A stretch of 64,000 nucleotides of DNA, from assembly GCF_008641045.1 (NCBI RefSeq), contig NW_022195833.1:1044389-1108388 (forward strand), in the 5' to 3' direction. The notes under the pieces are model-generated. The model had not been told where the DNA came from. It did no database searches and saw only the letters and a program-made list of their open reading frames with translations. Positions within the stretch are counted from its first letter, which is position 1. Each line of letters begins with the position of its first letter. Made by a program: the position numbers and the translations under genes. The stretch is from Pistacia vera (lineage: Eukaryota; Streptophyta; Magnoliopsida; Sapindales; Anacardiaceae). Below, piece by piece: positions 33,430 through 44,941 of this stretch.

Positions 33430-34805
33430 CCTTCAGGTTGATTGTTGGAGAAGTCTAAAACAGAAAGTTGTATGAGGTTGAATGCTGAAGATGGCAACTG
33501 ACCACTGAAATTATTGAATGAAAGATCTAGATGAGGTAATTTGCTGAGGTTGAATGCTGAAGATGGCCACTGACATTGAAATTATTGAATGAAAGATCTA
33601 GATGAGTTAATTTGCTGAGATTGCCAAAAACATCCGGAAACTGCTTTGAAAAATTGTTGTGATTGAGATCTAAAATTGTTGAGCTCATTAAGTTTAGAGA
33701 GTGAGGCTTCAATTTGGCCAATGAAGTTATTGCCTGACAAATCCAGATAAGTGATTTTCGTGCAGTTCCAAAGTGATGTTCGTGCAGTTCCAAAGTGATG
33801 TTGGAATTGACCCTTCGATACTGGAGCCAGCAAGACTCAACAAACTTAGGTATTTAAGATTGCCAATTTTGTCAGGCAATTTTCCTGAGATACTTGTAAC
33901 ACCGAGATCCAAGAATCTAACGCAATTGCTCCAATTAGACTTTCGTAAATTACATGCGAGCTTTTCATTGTTGGATAAATTTAGCCATTGGTGCAATGGA
34001 TGGTGGAAAACATCTTCTAGGAACTTTCCTTGCAGAGCAGTGTCATTGAGATCAAGAGATATGAGAGTAGAAAACAAGTTCTTAAAGGAGCTGGCTGCAA
34101 CTGAAGACATATCTACATCATGAAGATGAAGATAACTTAATTTTGTTAGATTCTGTAAGTGTTTACTGAAAACCCATTGGCTCAAATCTGGAAACTGAAG
34201 GGTATCACTACCAGAAAGATCAACGGAAACAAGTTCAGATTGGTAAAAGATTTCAGTTGGTAATAGGCCAGAGAGGCTGGAGTAAGAAAGGTTAAGATGT
34301 GTTAATTTCATGAAGTGACTAAACTTGGATGATATTGAGGATAGGCTGAAATCATTGCAAGCTAGATTGAGCTTATGGAGATGGTGAAGGAGGAAGAGAC
34401 TACTATTGTCAGATATTAAGCCAAAAAGTCCATTTGAAGCTAGGTACAAGTTCAATTACTTGGCCTGTTGGCCTGTGAAGCTACCACAAGTGACACCGTC
34501 CCATAAGCAGCAATCACTACCCTCTTGCCAGGAGTCTGTCTTAGGATAATAAGAAAAGGGTTTAAATGGAGTACCATTGTCTTTACATGACGTAGAAGCA
34601 GAAACATCAATTGTAAAGTTACCCTTGAAATGGAGTAGGCAAAGCTTTGTTCAGAAGAGCAAAATTTTGCGGACAGAGAAGAAGAGTTAAAACGGGATGA
34701 GAAAATAACTTGAAAATTCAAGTTGAAGAAGAGGAGGAAGGGGAGTAGGAGACTGTGGCATAATAACCTCCACATATTTTTCAGCGGAAAACAAAAAAGC
34801 TGCAA
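33430..34805 (-). pseudogene. Receptor-like protein (RLP) relic, N-terminal half
   Basis: Minus strand. It starts with a hydrophobic leader (MWRLLCHSLLLPFLLFFNL) and CSSEQSFA, the start of the LRR N-cap. A frameshift follows, with the cap continuing out of frame (DSWQEGSDCCLWDGVTC), then a TAA at about 34457 just before the LRRs. LRRs follow to about 33727: LHKLNLACNDFSLSSISSKF, FMKLTHLNLSYSSLSGLLPT, CVRFLDLGVTSISGKLPDKI and others. After that, 24-bp and 72-bp tandem duplications scramble the frame, and similarity ends near 33430. The remaining LRRs, membrane helix and tail are missing. The intact family consists of plasma-membrane immune or developmental receptors without a kinase. Confidence 0.85.
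33474..33616. repeat. 72-bp tandem duplication inside the RLP relic
   Basis: GAGGTTGAATGCTGAAGATG and the following sequence occur at 33474 and 33546. Another short duplication (GTTCCAAAGTGATGTTCGTGCA region) lies at about 33764-33800. Confidence 0.8.
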
Positions 34806-35973
34806 TTCAAATTGTTGGGACAGATGAGAAGTGAAGATGATATATCAATCTATATATATATAGATAAACAATTATACAAGGATTCATTAAAAATATTACG
34901 ATGTGCAATACATTGGTTGTTATTATTAACATTTATTTCTCCTCTCCACCATGACTTACTTTCCAGATATAAAATGTTCAATTATCTCTTACTTAACCAC
35001 AGTGAAACTGTTGTTAAAATAATACATTTTTTCAAAATTAGGTAGATTTCACTAAATCTTGTCTCATTTCAGTAGTGTAAATTAAATTAATTACCTTTTC
35101 AAAGCCGGATTGATGTATAATAAATTAATGACTCAGTTATAAAACAAAGTCTTGTTCATTCACTAGTGAGAACTACTCCATCAAAGTCTTGGTCATGCAC
35201 TAGCTAATGGTGGACATAGTTTTGCACAAAAGTTTTCCAAATTTTGATAATTGGATGAATGAAAATTTTCAATTTTTCTGCTAAAATTGTGCTAGATTGA
35301 CAGAAAAGTCTTGATTCTCTGTTTTAGTTTTCCAACTACATTTGAGTTAAAGTAAAATAACAGAGATATATTTTATGTACTTATAGAATAAGCTGATTTG
35401 AAATAGAAAAGCACAAAATTACCATAGAAAAGAGAAAATGTATAACACACTGTAAGCCATGTTCGAGATGAATTTGAATAATCATATGATATGAATTTAC
35501 ATACATAAACTTCAAAGGAACTTATTACTTCTATAATTTAACTCAATGTATGGTTAAGATCTACTCTTCTATTACATTTTTATTTATCGGCAATCATTCA
35601 GAAATTAATTTGAACATTCAGATAAGAAGATTGTTCTGTACCATTTGAGATATGCAATATTCTGGTCCATTTTTGCATATCTAATAATATTAGCATCAAA
35701 AAACTACCATGTGCAACCCATTCCCGATAATTATCAGCATTTATTTCCCCTCTCCGCCATGACTTGCTTTTCTCTCAAGCAGTGTGAAACTTGCGTTAAA
35801 ATGTTGCATTGGTAATTGAAATTATGCGAAATCCTGAATTAATATTTGTTTAAATTAATATGAATTTCCATAAAAATCAAAATTAAGCCTGGAGCAGTGT
35901 AAATTAAATGAATTACCGAATTCAAAGTCGGATTGATGTATAATAAGAACTCAGTTATAAAACAAAGTCCGGT
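34806..35973. repeat. Upstream region of RLP relic, internally duplicated
   Basis: The block at about 34890-35220 (ending in CATGCACTAGCTAATGG) is repeated at about 35700-35973 and continues at 39966-40030 on the far side of the copia element. Both copies share TTGATGTATAATAA, CTCAGTTATAAAACAAAGTC and CACTAGTGAGAACTACTCCA. No gene was seen. Confidence 0.7.
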
Positions 35974-36358
35974 TGTTAGACTTTTTATATGATGGTCCTA
36001 CACTTTTAATATAATTACATTGTGATCCTACACTTTTATGCTGATATGGACTGATGTGGTCATACGATTGTGTCTCTTCTCTTGGGCAGTTGTCTTTGAT
36101 GGAAAGACAACTGCATATAAAGGAGACTTTATAGGTTCCATTTGATGCAATTTTTCATTTTAGATTCCCAAAAACCATCGCTCTAAAATTGCAATCAGTA
36201 GAAGACTCTATATTTTGAAGAAGCAAGAAGACTAAACAACAATTGCTATGGCTAGAGGTTTGTCATTTACTTCCGCATATATTCCATGGAGATTCTATGA
36301 TGAAATTAATTGTATTATCAACTTTTATATGAATATTGGAATAAAAATGTATTTTACA
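35974..36358 (+). repeat. 5' LTR of the copia element
   Basis: 385 bp, TG..CA, with a CATATAAAGGAGACTTTATAG promoter-like segment near 36113. Very similar to 39580-39965, so insertion is fairly recent. Confidence 0.9.
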
Positions 36359-36360
36359 TT

Positions 36361-36372
36361 TGGTATCAGAGC
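36361..36372 (+). other. Primer-binding site, initiator tRNA-Met
   Basis: TGGTATCAGAGC two bases after the 5' LTR. Confidence 0.85.
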
Positions 36373-36785
36373 ATTGTTTGAATCTCTACCTAGCATGAAA
36401 TTGTTTGTTGCGAATTTGGAAAATATTGCATAAAATTTGGGATTTTTTCAATTAAAATCAGTACTGTAAATCAAGCATAACTTTTATTATAAATAGAATC
36501 GGTTTTTGATTTTGATGTCATTGGAATCCTTGTTGAAAAAGCTTTCCAAAGGTATATTATTTGTCAAAAACGGAGTTCTAGTTGCAAAGTTATGCTAGTC
36601 TAAATTTTGGTTAGAAATTATCGTTTGGGTGTTTTCGAAAGCCATTTACGACACTGATTTAGGACAAAATTATCATTTGGGATGTCACCGATATAGGTTA
36701 TATGTCCACATTCAAGTTTCCCCTTTAAAACGTCAAAAAAATGGCCGGAAATGGGCTGTTAAAAATTTGCAAAACTGGGTAAAAG

Positions 36786-37620
36786 GTTGCAGAAAACGGG
36801 TCAAGAAGAACCGACCCAATAGGATAAACGGGTCAAACGACTCAGTCAAACCAGCCCAAAATCCAATAGGTCAACTTGACCTGATCAGTGGTGTCAATGG
36901 GTCAGATCAGTCAATGAATCGGTCAAAGGGAACAAACCGGTCAAGCGGTTCATGTCGGTCCAAACGGACCGAACTGAGCCAACAAACCTGTTACAGGGTC
37001 AACTCGACCAGGTCAAATGGGTCAAACCGACCCAGGTTGAGACCCGGCGTGTGCTGGCGCATGAGGAAGCTTGTGCTTGCGTCAAGCGCGTGAGGGTGTG
37101 TATTTAGGCGCGTGTAGGCGCATGGAAGTGTGTGTGGCCTTCTGGCGACGCATGAAGGCGTGTGGGGACATGTGGTTTAGTCACGGTGGCGCGTGGTAGT
37201 CGGTGACAGCATGTATGATGGTCTTTATGTCATATATTACTTTGTTATGCATAAATAATGTGTTATTCTTGTACTGATTTGTGTTATATTATATAATTTA
37301 TGTTATAAATTATTTGATGTTTTATGATCGTATATATTTGATTAATTTAGAGTAGCCGCAGCATCTAAATTATGATAATATATGCATTAAGTAATATTAG
37401 TTATGATCATATTAAAGTTAATAACATCATTTTGTAGTTAATCATATTAATATAATCATTTTACCCACAGGGAATGTTATATATTCATGATTAATTAAGG
37501 ATAAAATAGAAATTATTCTTATTTCTTAATTAGCCCACAGGTATTATGAAATATTAATAATTTCTAGTTTCATCATTAAAGGATAATGAATCATAATATG
37601 TAATGTCTTTACCCACAGGG
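36786..37620 (+). repeat. Copia leader with GGTCAA-rich and CCCACAGG repeats
   Basis: Between about 36786 and 37040 many GGTCAA/GGGTCAA/CGGTCAA hexamer-like units and their complement (TTGACC, CGACCC) are packed together. Further on, CCCACAGG occurs three times (about 37464, 37532, 37613), each followed by A/T-rich sequence. The region is an untranslated leader; an open frame across the first part is Asn/Ser-rich only because of the repeat. Confidence 0.6.
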
Positions 37621-37757
37621 AGATTTTATGATATGTCGATTCATTTATGATTTATTATTTGTTTTACATTGGTAAACTTATAATTGTTATTGATGGTTTG
37701 TGCCTCATAATTTATTTAGTAAGCATGTCTATTGATATACCTACAGTTGATCAACTT

Positions 37758-38123
37758 TGATGATGGTTGAGGATAAGGTTCCTAATTTAAATGGTGATAA
37801 CTACAAATCCTGGAAAGAGGCTGTCCTTCTTCATTTAGGGTGCATTGATGTTGACTATGCTCTTAGTAAGGAAGAGCCACCTATACCTATAGATACTAGC
37901 TCTCAAGCTGAGATTGCTTTGTATGAACGGTAGGAGCGATCTAACCATTTAAGCATGATGTTTATCAAATCTCACATTATGACTAGTATCCGTGGGTCGA
38001 TACCGGAGTGTGAAAATGTCAAGGATCTGATGGATGCAATTCATGCACAGTTTGAAACATTAGACAAGGCATTAGGTAGCACCCTAATGAGTAGATTGAC
38101 ATCCGTGAAGTTCACTGGTACTC
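37758..38123 (+). pseudogene. Copia gag, truncated
   Basis: Starts at the ATG at 37758 or 37761 (MVEDKVPNLNGDNYKSWKEA), with VLLHLGCIDVDYALSKEEPP, one stop (TAG after YER at about 37931), then ECENVKDLMDAIHAQFETLD and TLMSRLTSVKFTGTQE. These are the copia gag (UBN2-type) blocks. It breaks off at the deletion junction. Confidence 0.8.
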
Positions 38124-39259
38124 AAGAAGTCCATTTATGGACTTAAACAAGCCTCCCAACAGTGGTATTTAAGATTTCACACTGTTATCTCTTCATTTGG
38201 TTTTGTAGAGAATGTCATAGATCAGTGTATATACCACAAGGTCAGTGGGAGTAAAATAATCTTTCTTGTGTTATATGTAGATGATATTCTACTTGCAACC
38301 AATGATTTGGGTTTGCTACATGAGGTGAAATAATTTCTCTCTCAACATTTTAGTATGAAGGATATGGGTGAGGCGTCTTATGTCATTGGCATTAAGATTC
38401 ATAGGGATAGGTCTCAACATGTTTTGGGACTATCTCAGGAAGCCTATATTAATAAAATTCTTGAGAGATTTAGGATGAAAGATTGTTCACCCAGTGTTGC
38501 ACCCATTGTTAAGGGTGACAGGTTCAATCTGAACCAATGTCCTACACTTGAGATTGAAAAGGAACAAATGAAAACTATTCCTTATGCTTCAGCTGTTGGA
38601 AGCCTAATGTATGCTCAAGTCTGTACTAGACCTGACATCGCTTTTGCAGTTGGCATGTTAGGAAGATATCAAAGTAATCCAGGTTTGGATCATTGGAGAG
38701 CTGCAAAGAAGGTCATGAGGTATCTTCAAGGAACTAAAGGTTTCATGCTTACTTACAGACGGTCTGACATTTTAGAAGTCGTTGGAGATTCAGACTCAGA
38801 CTTTGCTGGCTGCATTGATTCTTGGAAATCAACATCTGGATATGTTTTTATGCTCGCCGGGGGTGCTATATCTTGGAGAAGTGTCAAACAATCTTTAGTT
38901 GCCACTTCTACCATGGAAGCTGAGTTTGTTTCCTGTTTTGAGGCCACTACACAGGGTATTTGGTTGAGAAGTTTCATTTCTGGGCTTGGAGTTGTTGAGT
39001 CTATCTCTAGGCTAATAAAGTTATATTGTGACAATTCAACTGCTGTATTCTTTGCTAAGAATAATAAAAGTCGAAGTCGAAGTAAACACATCACATTAAG
39101 TACTTAGCTATAAGAGAGCACGTTAAAGCCAAAGAAGTGCTCATTGAACACATACATACCGAGCAGATGATTGCTGATCCTCTAACAAAAGGCATGCCAC
39201 CAAACACGTTTAAGGATCATGTTGTTCAAATGGGACTATGTCCTACTTTGTCACTATGA
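38124..39259 (+). pseudogene. Copia reverse transcriptase/RNase H, 3' part
   Basis: Begins KKSIYGLKQASQQWYLRFHT (RT block), with the catalytic YVDD at 38273-38284 (VLYVDDILLATND). There is an in-frame TAA at 38331, after which the frame continues KDMGEASYVIGIKIHRDRSQ, SLMYAQVCTRPDIAFAVGML and the RNase H blocks SDFAGCIDSWKSTSGYVFML and SLVATSTMEAEFVSCFEATT. Near 39090 one base is lost, and the frame resumes LAIREHVKAKEVLIEHIHTE and DPLTKGMPPNTFKDHV to a TGA at 39257. There are only two lesions after the deletion junction, consistent with a young element. Confidence 0.85.
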
Positions 39260-39579
39260 GAGGTAATACTTTCATTGTCTGAAACTTTGTAATTTAGTTT
39301 GTTTTCTCTTTTCAGTTGTATACATTTTGGTTGGAAACAATCAAACATTCTAGAGAACCTGGAACAAACATTTGATGTTTGTTCATAAAGTGATATTCCA
39401 CATTTAAGCGTTTATTTAGAAAGAGAAAAGTTGCATTGTAATACATGGAAGGTAATACTTGTTTAAAAGGGACTTACCGCTATAATTCATGTAATTTTTC
39501 CTCTTTCTAATTGAACATACCGCATATACATCTCTTGTGTTCTGGGTTATATTATAAAAGTTTGGACCAAGTGGGAGAA

Positions 39580-39965
39580 TGTTAGACTTTTTACATTATG
39601 GTCCTACACTTTTAATATAATTACATTATGGTCATACACATTTATGCTGATGTGGACTGATGTGGTCATATGGTTGTGTCCCTTCTCTTGGGCAGTTATC
39701 TTTGATGAAAAGACAACTGCATATAAAGGAGACTTTACAGGTCTCCATTTGATGCAATTTTTCATTTTAGATTCCCAAAAACCATCGCTCTAAAATTGTA
39801 ATCAGTGGAAGACTCTGTATTTTGAAGAAGCAAGAAGACTAAAGAACAATTGCTATGGTTGGAGGTTTGTCATTTACTTCCGCATATATTCCATGGAGAT
39901 TCTATGATGAAATTGATTGTATTATCAACTTTTATATGAATATTGGAATAGAAATGTACTTTACA
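39580..39965 (+). repeat. 3' LTR of the copia element
   Basis: 386 bp, the partner of 35974-36358 with few substitutions. The host duplication block resumes immediately after it. Confidence 0.9.
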
Positions 39966-41544
39966 TTGGTCATCCACTAGTGAGAACTACTCCATCAAAG
40001 TCTTGGTCATGCACTAGCTAATGAAGAATACAGTTTTGCACAAAAGTTCTTCCATAAATTTTTTTTTTCCCGGATTTGTGATTGCTGTACAAACTTCTAT
40101 CTGTGGCTGTCAAATTTGTGAATTAGACAAGCTGGAAATCAATGTATTTTAGTCTCTCTAGTATATAATTTAAACTGGGAGGCACCAAAACTATGTACTA
40201 TGCTTTATGCATTCCACTTTCCGCATATTGGAGATGCTTATGAATGTAATTATTAAGTTATTGTTTGATGAGATAGGAACAAGTATTAGAAATTATATTT
40301 GTCTCACATTATCAAATTGGTGGACTCTTATATTGTATATATATGATTAGACTCCATCCTTCATTGAGTTAGTTTTTGGGTTTGAGTTTTATCGAGGAAA
40401 AAAAAAATCCAAAATTTGTAAGTCTCAGATTATTCTAAATCCCAAAATCCCAGAATGATTATAATATAAAGATTCCAACATGACGTCCGTTAGGAAATAG
40501 TCAATGAGCCTCTTTTAGTTCACAGCTATTAAATATCTGTTTAATTAATAACGACAACATATGTCTAAATCCCAAAATCCTAGCATGATTATAATATAAA
40601 GATTTTCACGTAACGTCTGTTAGGAAACGGTCAATGAGCCTCTATTAATTCACAACTATTAAATGTCTGTTTAATAACGACAAAATACGTATGTTAGCTA
40701 TACAAATCAAATATCCGTTACTTAGGGACGACAAAGTGTTTGTTAGTTAACGGTTAATAGATTTCCATTGGAGAATGTCCACACTAATTAATGTTGTTAC
40801 GTGACGGACAAATTAATTGTGCTTTTGGAAAGAAACAGGACAGGCACATCTATGAACCAGAAGGTGCAAGCTGAGCCTGAGACTATTTCGAATAATTTTG
40901 CAACTAATAACATTTCAAGAAACTGAAATAATTCAAAAACAAACATATATAACGCCAATTTCTAGCTCTCAGATTATTCTAAATCCCATAACAAACCGAT
41001 AATATGAAGATTATTCCTAAGTTTGAAAATATCTAAGCTTTTACTGATAAACTTCTTTGTGTTCTCTCCTTGACACTTTTATCCTGTGCAATCGACACTG
41101 CAGAACCTGAGATGGATAGGGTGAAGAAAAGAGGTGAGCATGGCAAACTATTCAGAAACCCACGTAACCTGTGAGACTTGTGAAACTTTCGTTTGTGTCT
41201 ACAAGCTATATGTGAAAATGCACGAGAGAAGGGACTTTTGGTGCTTAAAACAAAATTGAGTGCCTCTTTGTCTGAACCTAAGGTTGCTGCGACGGAATCA
41301 TAATCTTTAAGGGCATGATATTTAGGTTTTGACTTGAGGTTATTGGCATTTGGGAGATTGCGGTGTCCGGAAGAGTTTGTTTGGAGAAATTGGAGATGAA
41401 TAAAGGATAAATTTTAGAGTAGAATATCACGATATTTGTACTGAGAGTGTGAAGAGAAAAGTATTCTTAGTTGTAGAATAAACCAAAGAGAGAAGATTAA
41501 AAATTTGGCTTGAAGATAATATATATCAATGTTTTTTAAGAGTC
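39966..41544. other. Spacer with a 129-bp tandem duplication
   Basis: The first ~70 bp are the right half of the host block split by the copia insertion. At 40436-40564 and 40565-40690 a unit beginning CTAAATCCCAAAATCC and containing GTTAGGAAA(T/C)(A/G)GTCAATGAGCCTC is tandemly repeated, with a third partial copy at about 40976. The rest is AT-rich and shows no gene. Confidence 0.6.
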
Positions 41545-41715
41545 TCTTAAAACCTTGGCATTGTGCCATTGAGATTGCTATCAAATAAATCAATATGGCC
41601 TATTGATTGGTTATCACGAAGGTCCAGCCATTCCAATAATGGTGGAGTGAATAACCAAGATGGTATTGTTCCATTGAGATTGTTGTCAAATAAATCAGTG
41701 CAATTAATTTTCTTT
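41545..41715 (-). pseudogene. Small RLP LRR fragment
   Basis: Minus-strand reading gives DLFDNNLNGTIPSWLFTPPL and a second similar LRR (DLFDSNLNGTMP), matching the island-proximal LRRs of the complete RLP copy (SGTIPSWLFTLPLLQTI at about 47,570). No flanking RLP sequence remains. Confidence 0.7.
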
Positions 41716-42104
41716 TCTTAAAACCTTCTGCCTATCAATCTACAATAACAATTCCAAAGTTAACAAATCAAGTTGTTTCTTGCAATTAATGAATATCTGC
41801 ATAACGTTGGAGGTACCCCAGTGGCAGAAATCGCTCGGTGGTATTGGGCTCCAAATTCAAACATTCTTCTTCTTAGTTACTATGACTTGTCTTATTACCT
41901 GAAATCTTTTCTCTTGTACCTTACCATATATCAAAAGAACTAGTAGTACTCCATCAAGTGTGTAATATTATTACCTAAAATTCAGTCCATTTGGATTAAA
42001 TCTGGAATTAGCTGAGGCCTAATTAGCAATCAAAATTTGGTTCAACAAATCAAGTTGCTAGTACTGCTTCATAGTGACGAAATATGGAATACTGAAGATA
42101 TTCA

Positions 42105-43590
42105 TGTTGGGATTAAGCAATTACTAATTGTGTTCTAATTGATTGATTACTATAATATTTTTGTAATTAAGATTTTATTGTATTTTCATTACTATATTAT
42201 TGTATTTCCTTTATTACACTTACAGCCATTTTATACATAGGTTGTTGTACACATTACAAATACAAGCAATACAAAAGTATTATTTTCTCTTTATCTGTTC
42301 TTGACATTTTTCAGCACCATTTGCTACTATTGTCAAGTCTTTTCTTTGCTAGCAATCTTCAATAGTGTTCTCTCTCTTATTGCTTCCCTTCCCGTTCAAA
42401 CTCTGACATAGTATCAAAGCGTTATTGCTTCCGCCTCAACAATTCTCTCTAAGTCGTTGTTCCCAGCACCTGTAAACACAAGGCAGTAAGATTAGTTTTC
42501 TTTTCCACCCAAACCCAAATCTGTGAACACAAACCACACCCGACAATGCATCAAACTCAAACCCCATAGCCAAAGATATTAGAGTCCACAGCCACAAATG
42601 AGCCACCCCACACAAACCCAATTAACCACACAGGCCCACAACAACGAAACACTCAAACCCACAAACAGGCCCACACTACCAAACCAGATCTAATGCCTAA
42701 ACCGGTCCAATCCCTTTCGAGTTTATGGGTCAGAATCCTGACCCGACAGGTCAGAATCCCTACCCGATATTCCAAATCCTTCTAGCCACCCAAAATTGAC
42801 CAAAACTAGGGGATGCCCTTTTCTCACTGATATTGGACGGCTTCGAACTTGTCCTCATGAAACAACCCTTGGCTAAATCTCAAAATTACACCACTTAGGC
42901 CAGAGATTTCTGGCGTGCCCTCAAAACCAAAAATAAGGAAAGGTTCATCAATGGAATCCTTCCACAGCCAAATGATTTTCCATTTTCTCAACACTGGACT
43001 CGTTGTAGCACCTTAGTCCTTGAGTGGCTTAGCAGATCCTCGACCCAAGAGATTGCTATTGGCCTTCCTCAAACCGAGAATGCCCAAGAAATGGGGGCTA
43101 ATATTCGCAAAATGTATGGTAAATTAGACCTTGGCAAGATCTTTACTTTATGTAAAAATCTCATTGAGATCAAGCAAAACAATCTACCAATGACTACATA
43201 TTTCAATCGCCTTTCAGCGATTTGGAATGAGCTTGATTCGGTTGAAGAACCTTTTGAGGGATCCTTCACGATTCTTCACCAGATCAAGAGGGTTAAGGAT
43301 CAAAATTGCATGATCCATTTTCTTATCGAGTTGAATGACAGCTTTCCGCCATTTTGCACTCAAATGCTTGCTACTTCGCGAGCACCATCTCTCCATCGAA
43401 CTTATCAATTGGCAGTACAAGACGAAAACCAAAGATCGACTTCGTCTAAATCTCACACAAGTACAGAGGCTATTGCCTTTGCTGTAGCTCCCCAACGATG
43501 GCAGTCCATGGGGACTGAAAATAGATCTAAGATTGGAAAAGGGAGCACCAAAAGGCTAGGGAAAATTGGGGGAGAACATTTTAAGTGGCA
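42105..43590 (+). mobile_element. Copia 5' fragment: LTR, PBS and gag
   Basis: A 304-bp LTR (42105-42408, TGTTGGGATTAAG...CTCTGACA) is followed by TAGTATCAAAGC at 42409-42420, two mismatches from the iMet PBS, then a leader and gag. The element ends abruptly at about 43585-43590, where a minus-strand copia fragment of a related gag begins. No 3' LTR was found. Confidence 0.7.
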
Positions 43591-43600
43591 TAATTTTTAG
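42820..43600 (+). pseudogene. Copia gag fragment (plus strand)
   Basis: DGFELVLMKQPLAKSQNYTT, a stop (TAG at about 42896), then WRALKTKNKERFINGILPQP, ANIRKMYGKLDLGKIFTLCK, MTTYFNRLSAIWNELDSVEE and FLIELNDSFPPFCTQMLATS, the typical copia gag core (UBN2-type). It ends before any zinc knuckle. Confidence 0.75.
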
Positions 43601-44305
43601 ATCCGATGAGTGGTTGCTTGACAAGCACCAGCTCAGTTGCGTCAGACGTCGATGAGTAGAGAGGGTCGCCAAGTTCAGGTCAATTGGGGTTGTTTTGGAC
43701 AATCTGAAATAATGAGTAGGGATTTTGACCTATGGGGTTGGGTGCTTGACCTATAAATCCGAACGGGTTAGGACCATATTGTTGACCCAAATTTTGACCC
43801 GTTTCAAAATTATGATCTTGGTTTGGTTGGGTGGACTGGTTTGATGTTGGTGATGTGATGGGTTGGTTGCTGTCTTTTGGATCCATAAGGGGAGTTTTGA
43901 TTCAAACAAATTTCTTTGATAAATTCTAGAAATTTTGGAAAAAAAAAAACGTGGCTGACTCAATGTGTTGATCATAGGTTTTGGCAGATTGGCTAAAGGG
44001 AATTTGCTATGGAAATTTGGAAAATCGTGGCTGAATTAATGTGTTTGTTGCAGGGTTTGGCAGATTGGCTAAAGGAGATTTATTGGATGAAAGAAACCCA
44101 AGTGCTTTGCTTCACAAAATCTGGAAAGTTGGCTAGAGAGGATTAATAATGCGGAAGTAAGAAATTAGCAAGATTGCTCTAATACCATGTCAGAATGTGA
44201 GGTGGGTGTGACTCCTCACCTAATAAGGCTTTGTTAAATGGGAGGATTACCCCCTCTTATAACCCAGTAGACTTGAGCGTGCCTAGTTGGTACAGGACTC
44301 CAACA
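43585..44305 (-). mobile_element. Copia 5' fragment on the minus strand, related family
   Basis: On the minus strand, a 118-bp LTR-like segment (44305-44188; TGTTGGAGTCC...TTCTGACA with a GTTATAAGAGG TATA motif) is followed by TGGTATTAGAGC (44187-44176, one mismatch from iMet PBS), a leader with a 76-bp tandem repeat (43951-44102), and gag from 43886. It meets the plus-strand fragment tail to tail at about 43585. Confidence 0.65.
43588..43886 (-). pseudogene. Copia gag N-terminus (minus strand)
   Basis: MDPKDSNQPITSPTSNQSTQ, a Gln/Asn/Pro-rich start, then after a TGA ELGDPLYSSTSDATELVLVK and QPLIGSKNYAT. The last blocks match the plus-strand fragment's ELVLMKQPLAKSQNYTT, so both are of the same broad gag type. 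Confidence 0.7.
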
Positions 44306-44725
44306 CTCTCCCTCACGGTCAAGCCCATATGTTGGATCATGCTTGTTAATAAAGATAGTTACTGGCTCTAATTCCTCACCCGCTGGTCAAGCACTCAGCT
44401 GATAGAAATAGAATAAATTAAAACAAAATTTCTAGTTTCTTGCAAAATAATCATTTTATTGAGATTTCCTATATTAATGTCACTTAACTATTACCACCAT
44501 GATATCGCTTTGATTCAGATTTAATATATAAGTAGGGTGAAGTCATTAAATCATATGGGTACTCACCCAAAATTATTAATTCTATTACATATATACGCGT
44601 TGTACAATAGGGGGTGATATGGGCAACAAACTTCTTCAATTTTTTCATTTCTAGGCTGAACATCCTTAGATGACCACTTTATATTAGTATTGTTTATGCT
44701 TCTTAGGGAAAGTCGGTAGAAGAGT

Positions 44726-44941
44726 TTTTTTTTTTTTTTTTCTTCTTTTTTTAATGATCAGAGTATCTGAGTCAACTTACACACACTTCAACTAATCTTT
44801 GAGACCCATTAAACACCCTACAAGTCCAATATTCCAAGGTAAGCCACAAATGTGGTAGGTAGTTCCATTGTGGTTCAAACCTAAGAAATCAATGAAGGGA
44901 GTAAACTTTCTTGACCGTCAGGCCAACCCCTTCGGGTTTGA
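44726..44941 (-). mobile_element. tRNA-derived SINE
   Basis: On the minus strand, the pol III A box TGGCCTGACGG (44925-44915) and B box GGTTTGAACC (44881-44872) are spaced as in tRNA-derived SINEs, and the element ends in an A-rich tail (T run at 44726-44750 on the plus strand). A target duplication TAGAAGAGT lies at 44717-44725 and, at the other edge, 44942-44950. No protein is encoded; mobilisation would rely on LINE enzymes. Confidence 0.8.

Larger units (their letters stand above)
35974..39965 (+). mobile_element. Ty1/copia LTR retrotransposon with large internal deletion
   Basis: A 4.0-kb element. LTRs 35974-36358 and 39580-39965 both begin TGTTAGACTTTTTA and end TTTACA. The PBS at 36361-36372 is a perfect iMet site, and a GTGGGAGAA polypurine tract precedes the 3' LTR. 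Flanks are CCGGT and TTGGT; the duplicated host copy at 35150 supports TTGGT-like target sequence, so the left copy of the duplication has mutated. Gag is fused near 38123 to the middle of reverse transcriptase: the rest of gag, protease, integrase and the first part of RT are gone. It is not autonomous. Confidence 0.9.

Noticed and set aside
36629..37093. 154-codon Asn/Ser/Lys-rich frame in the copia leader
   Set aside because: Produced by the GGTCAA repeat; it lies before gag in an untranslated leader and matches no family.
41040..41110. Possible signal-peptide exon (LLCVLSLTLLSCAIDTAEP-like)
   Set aside because: A short hydrophobic stretch without an in-frame start plus a continuing coding region. 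It could be RLP-cluster debris but nothing confirms it.
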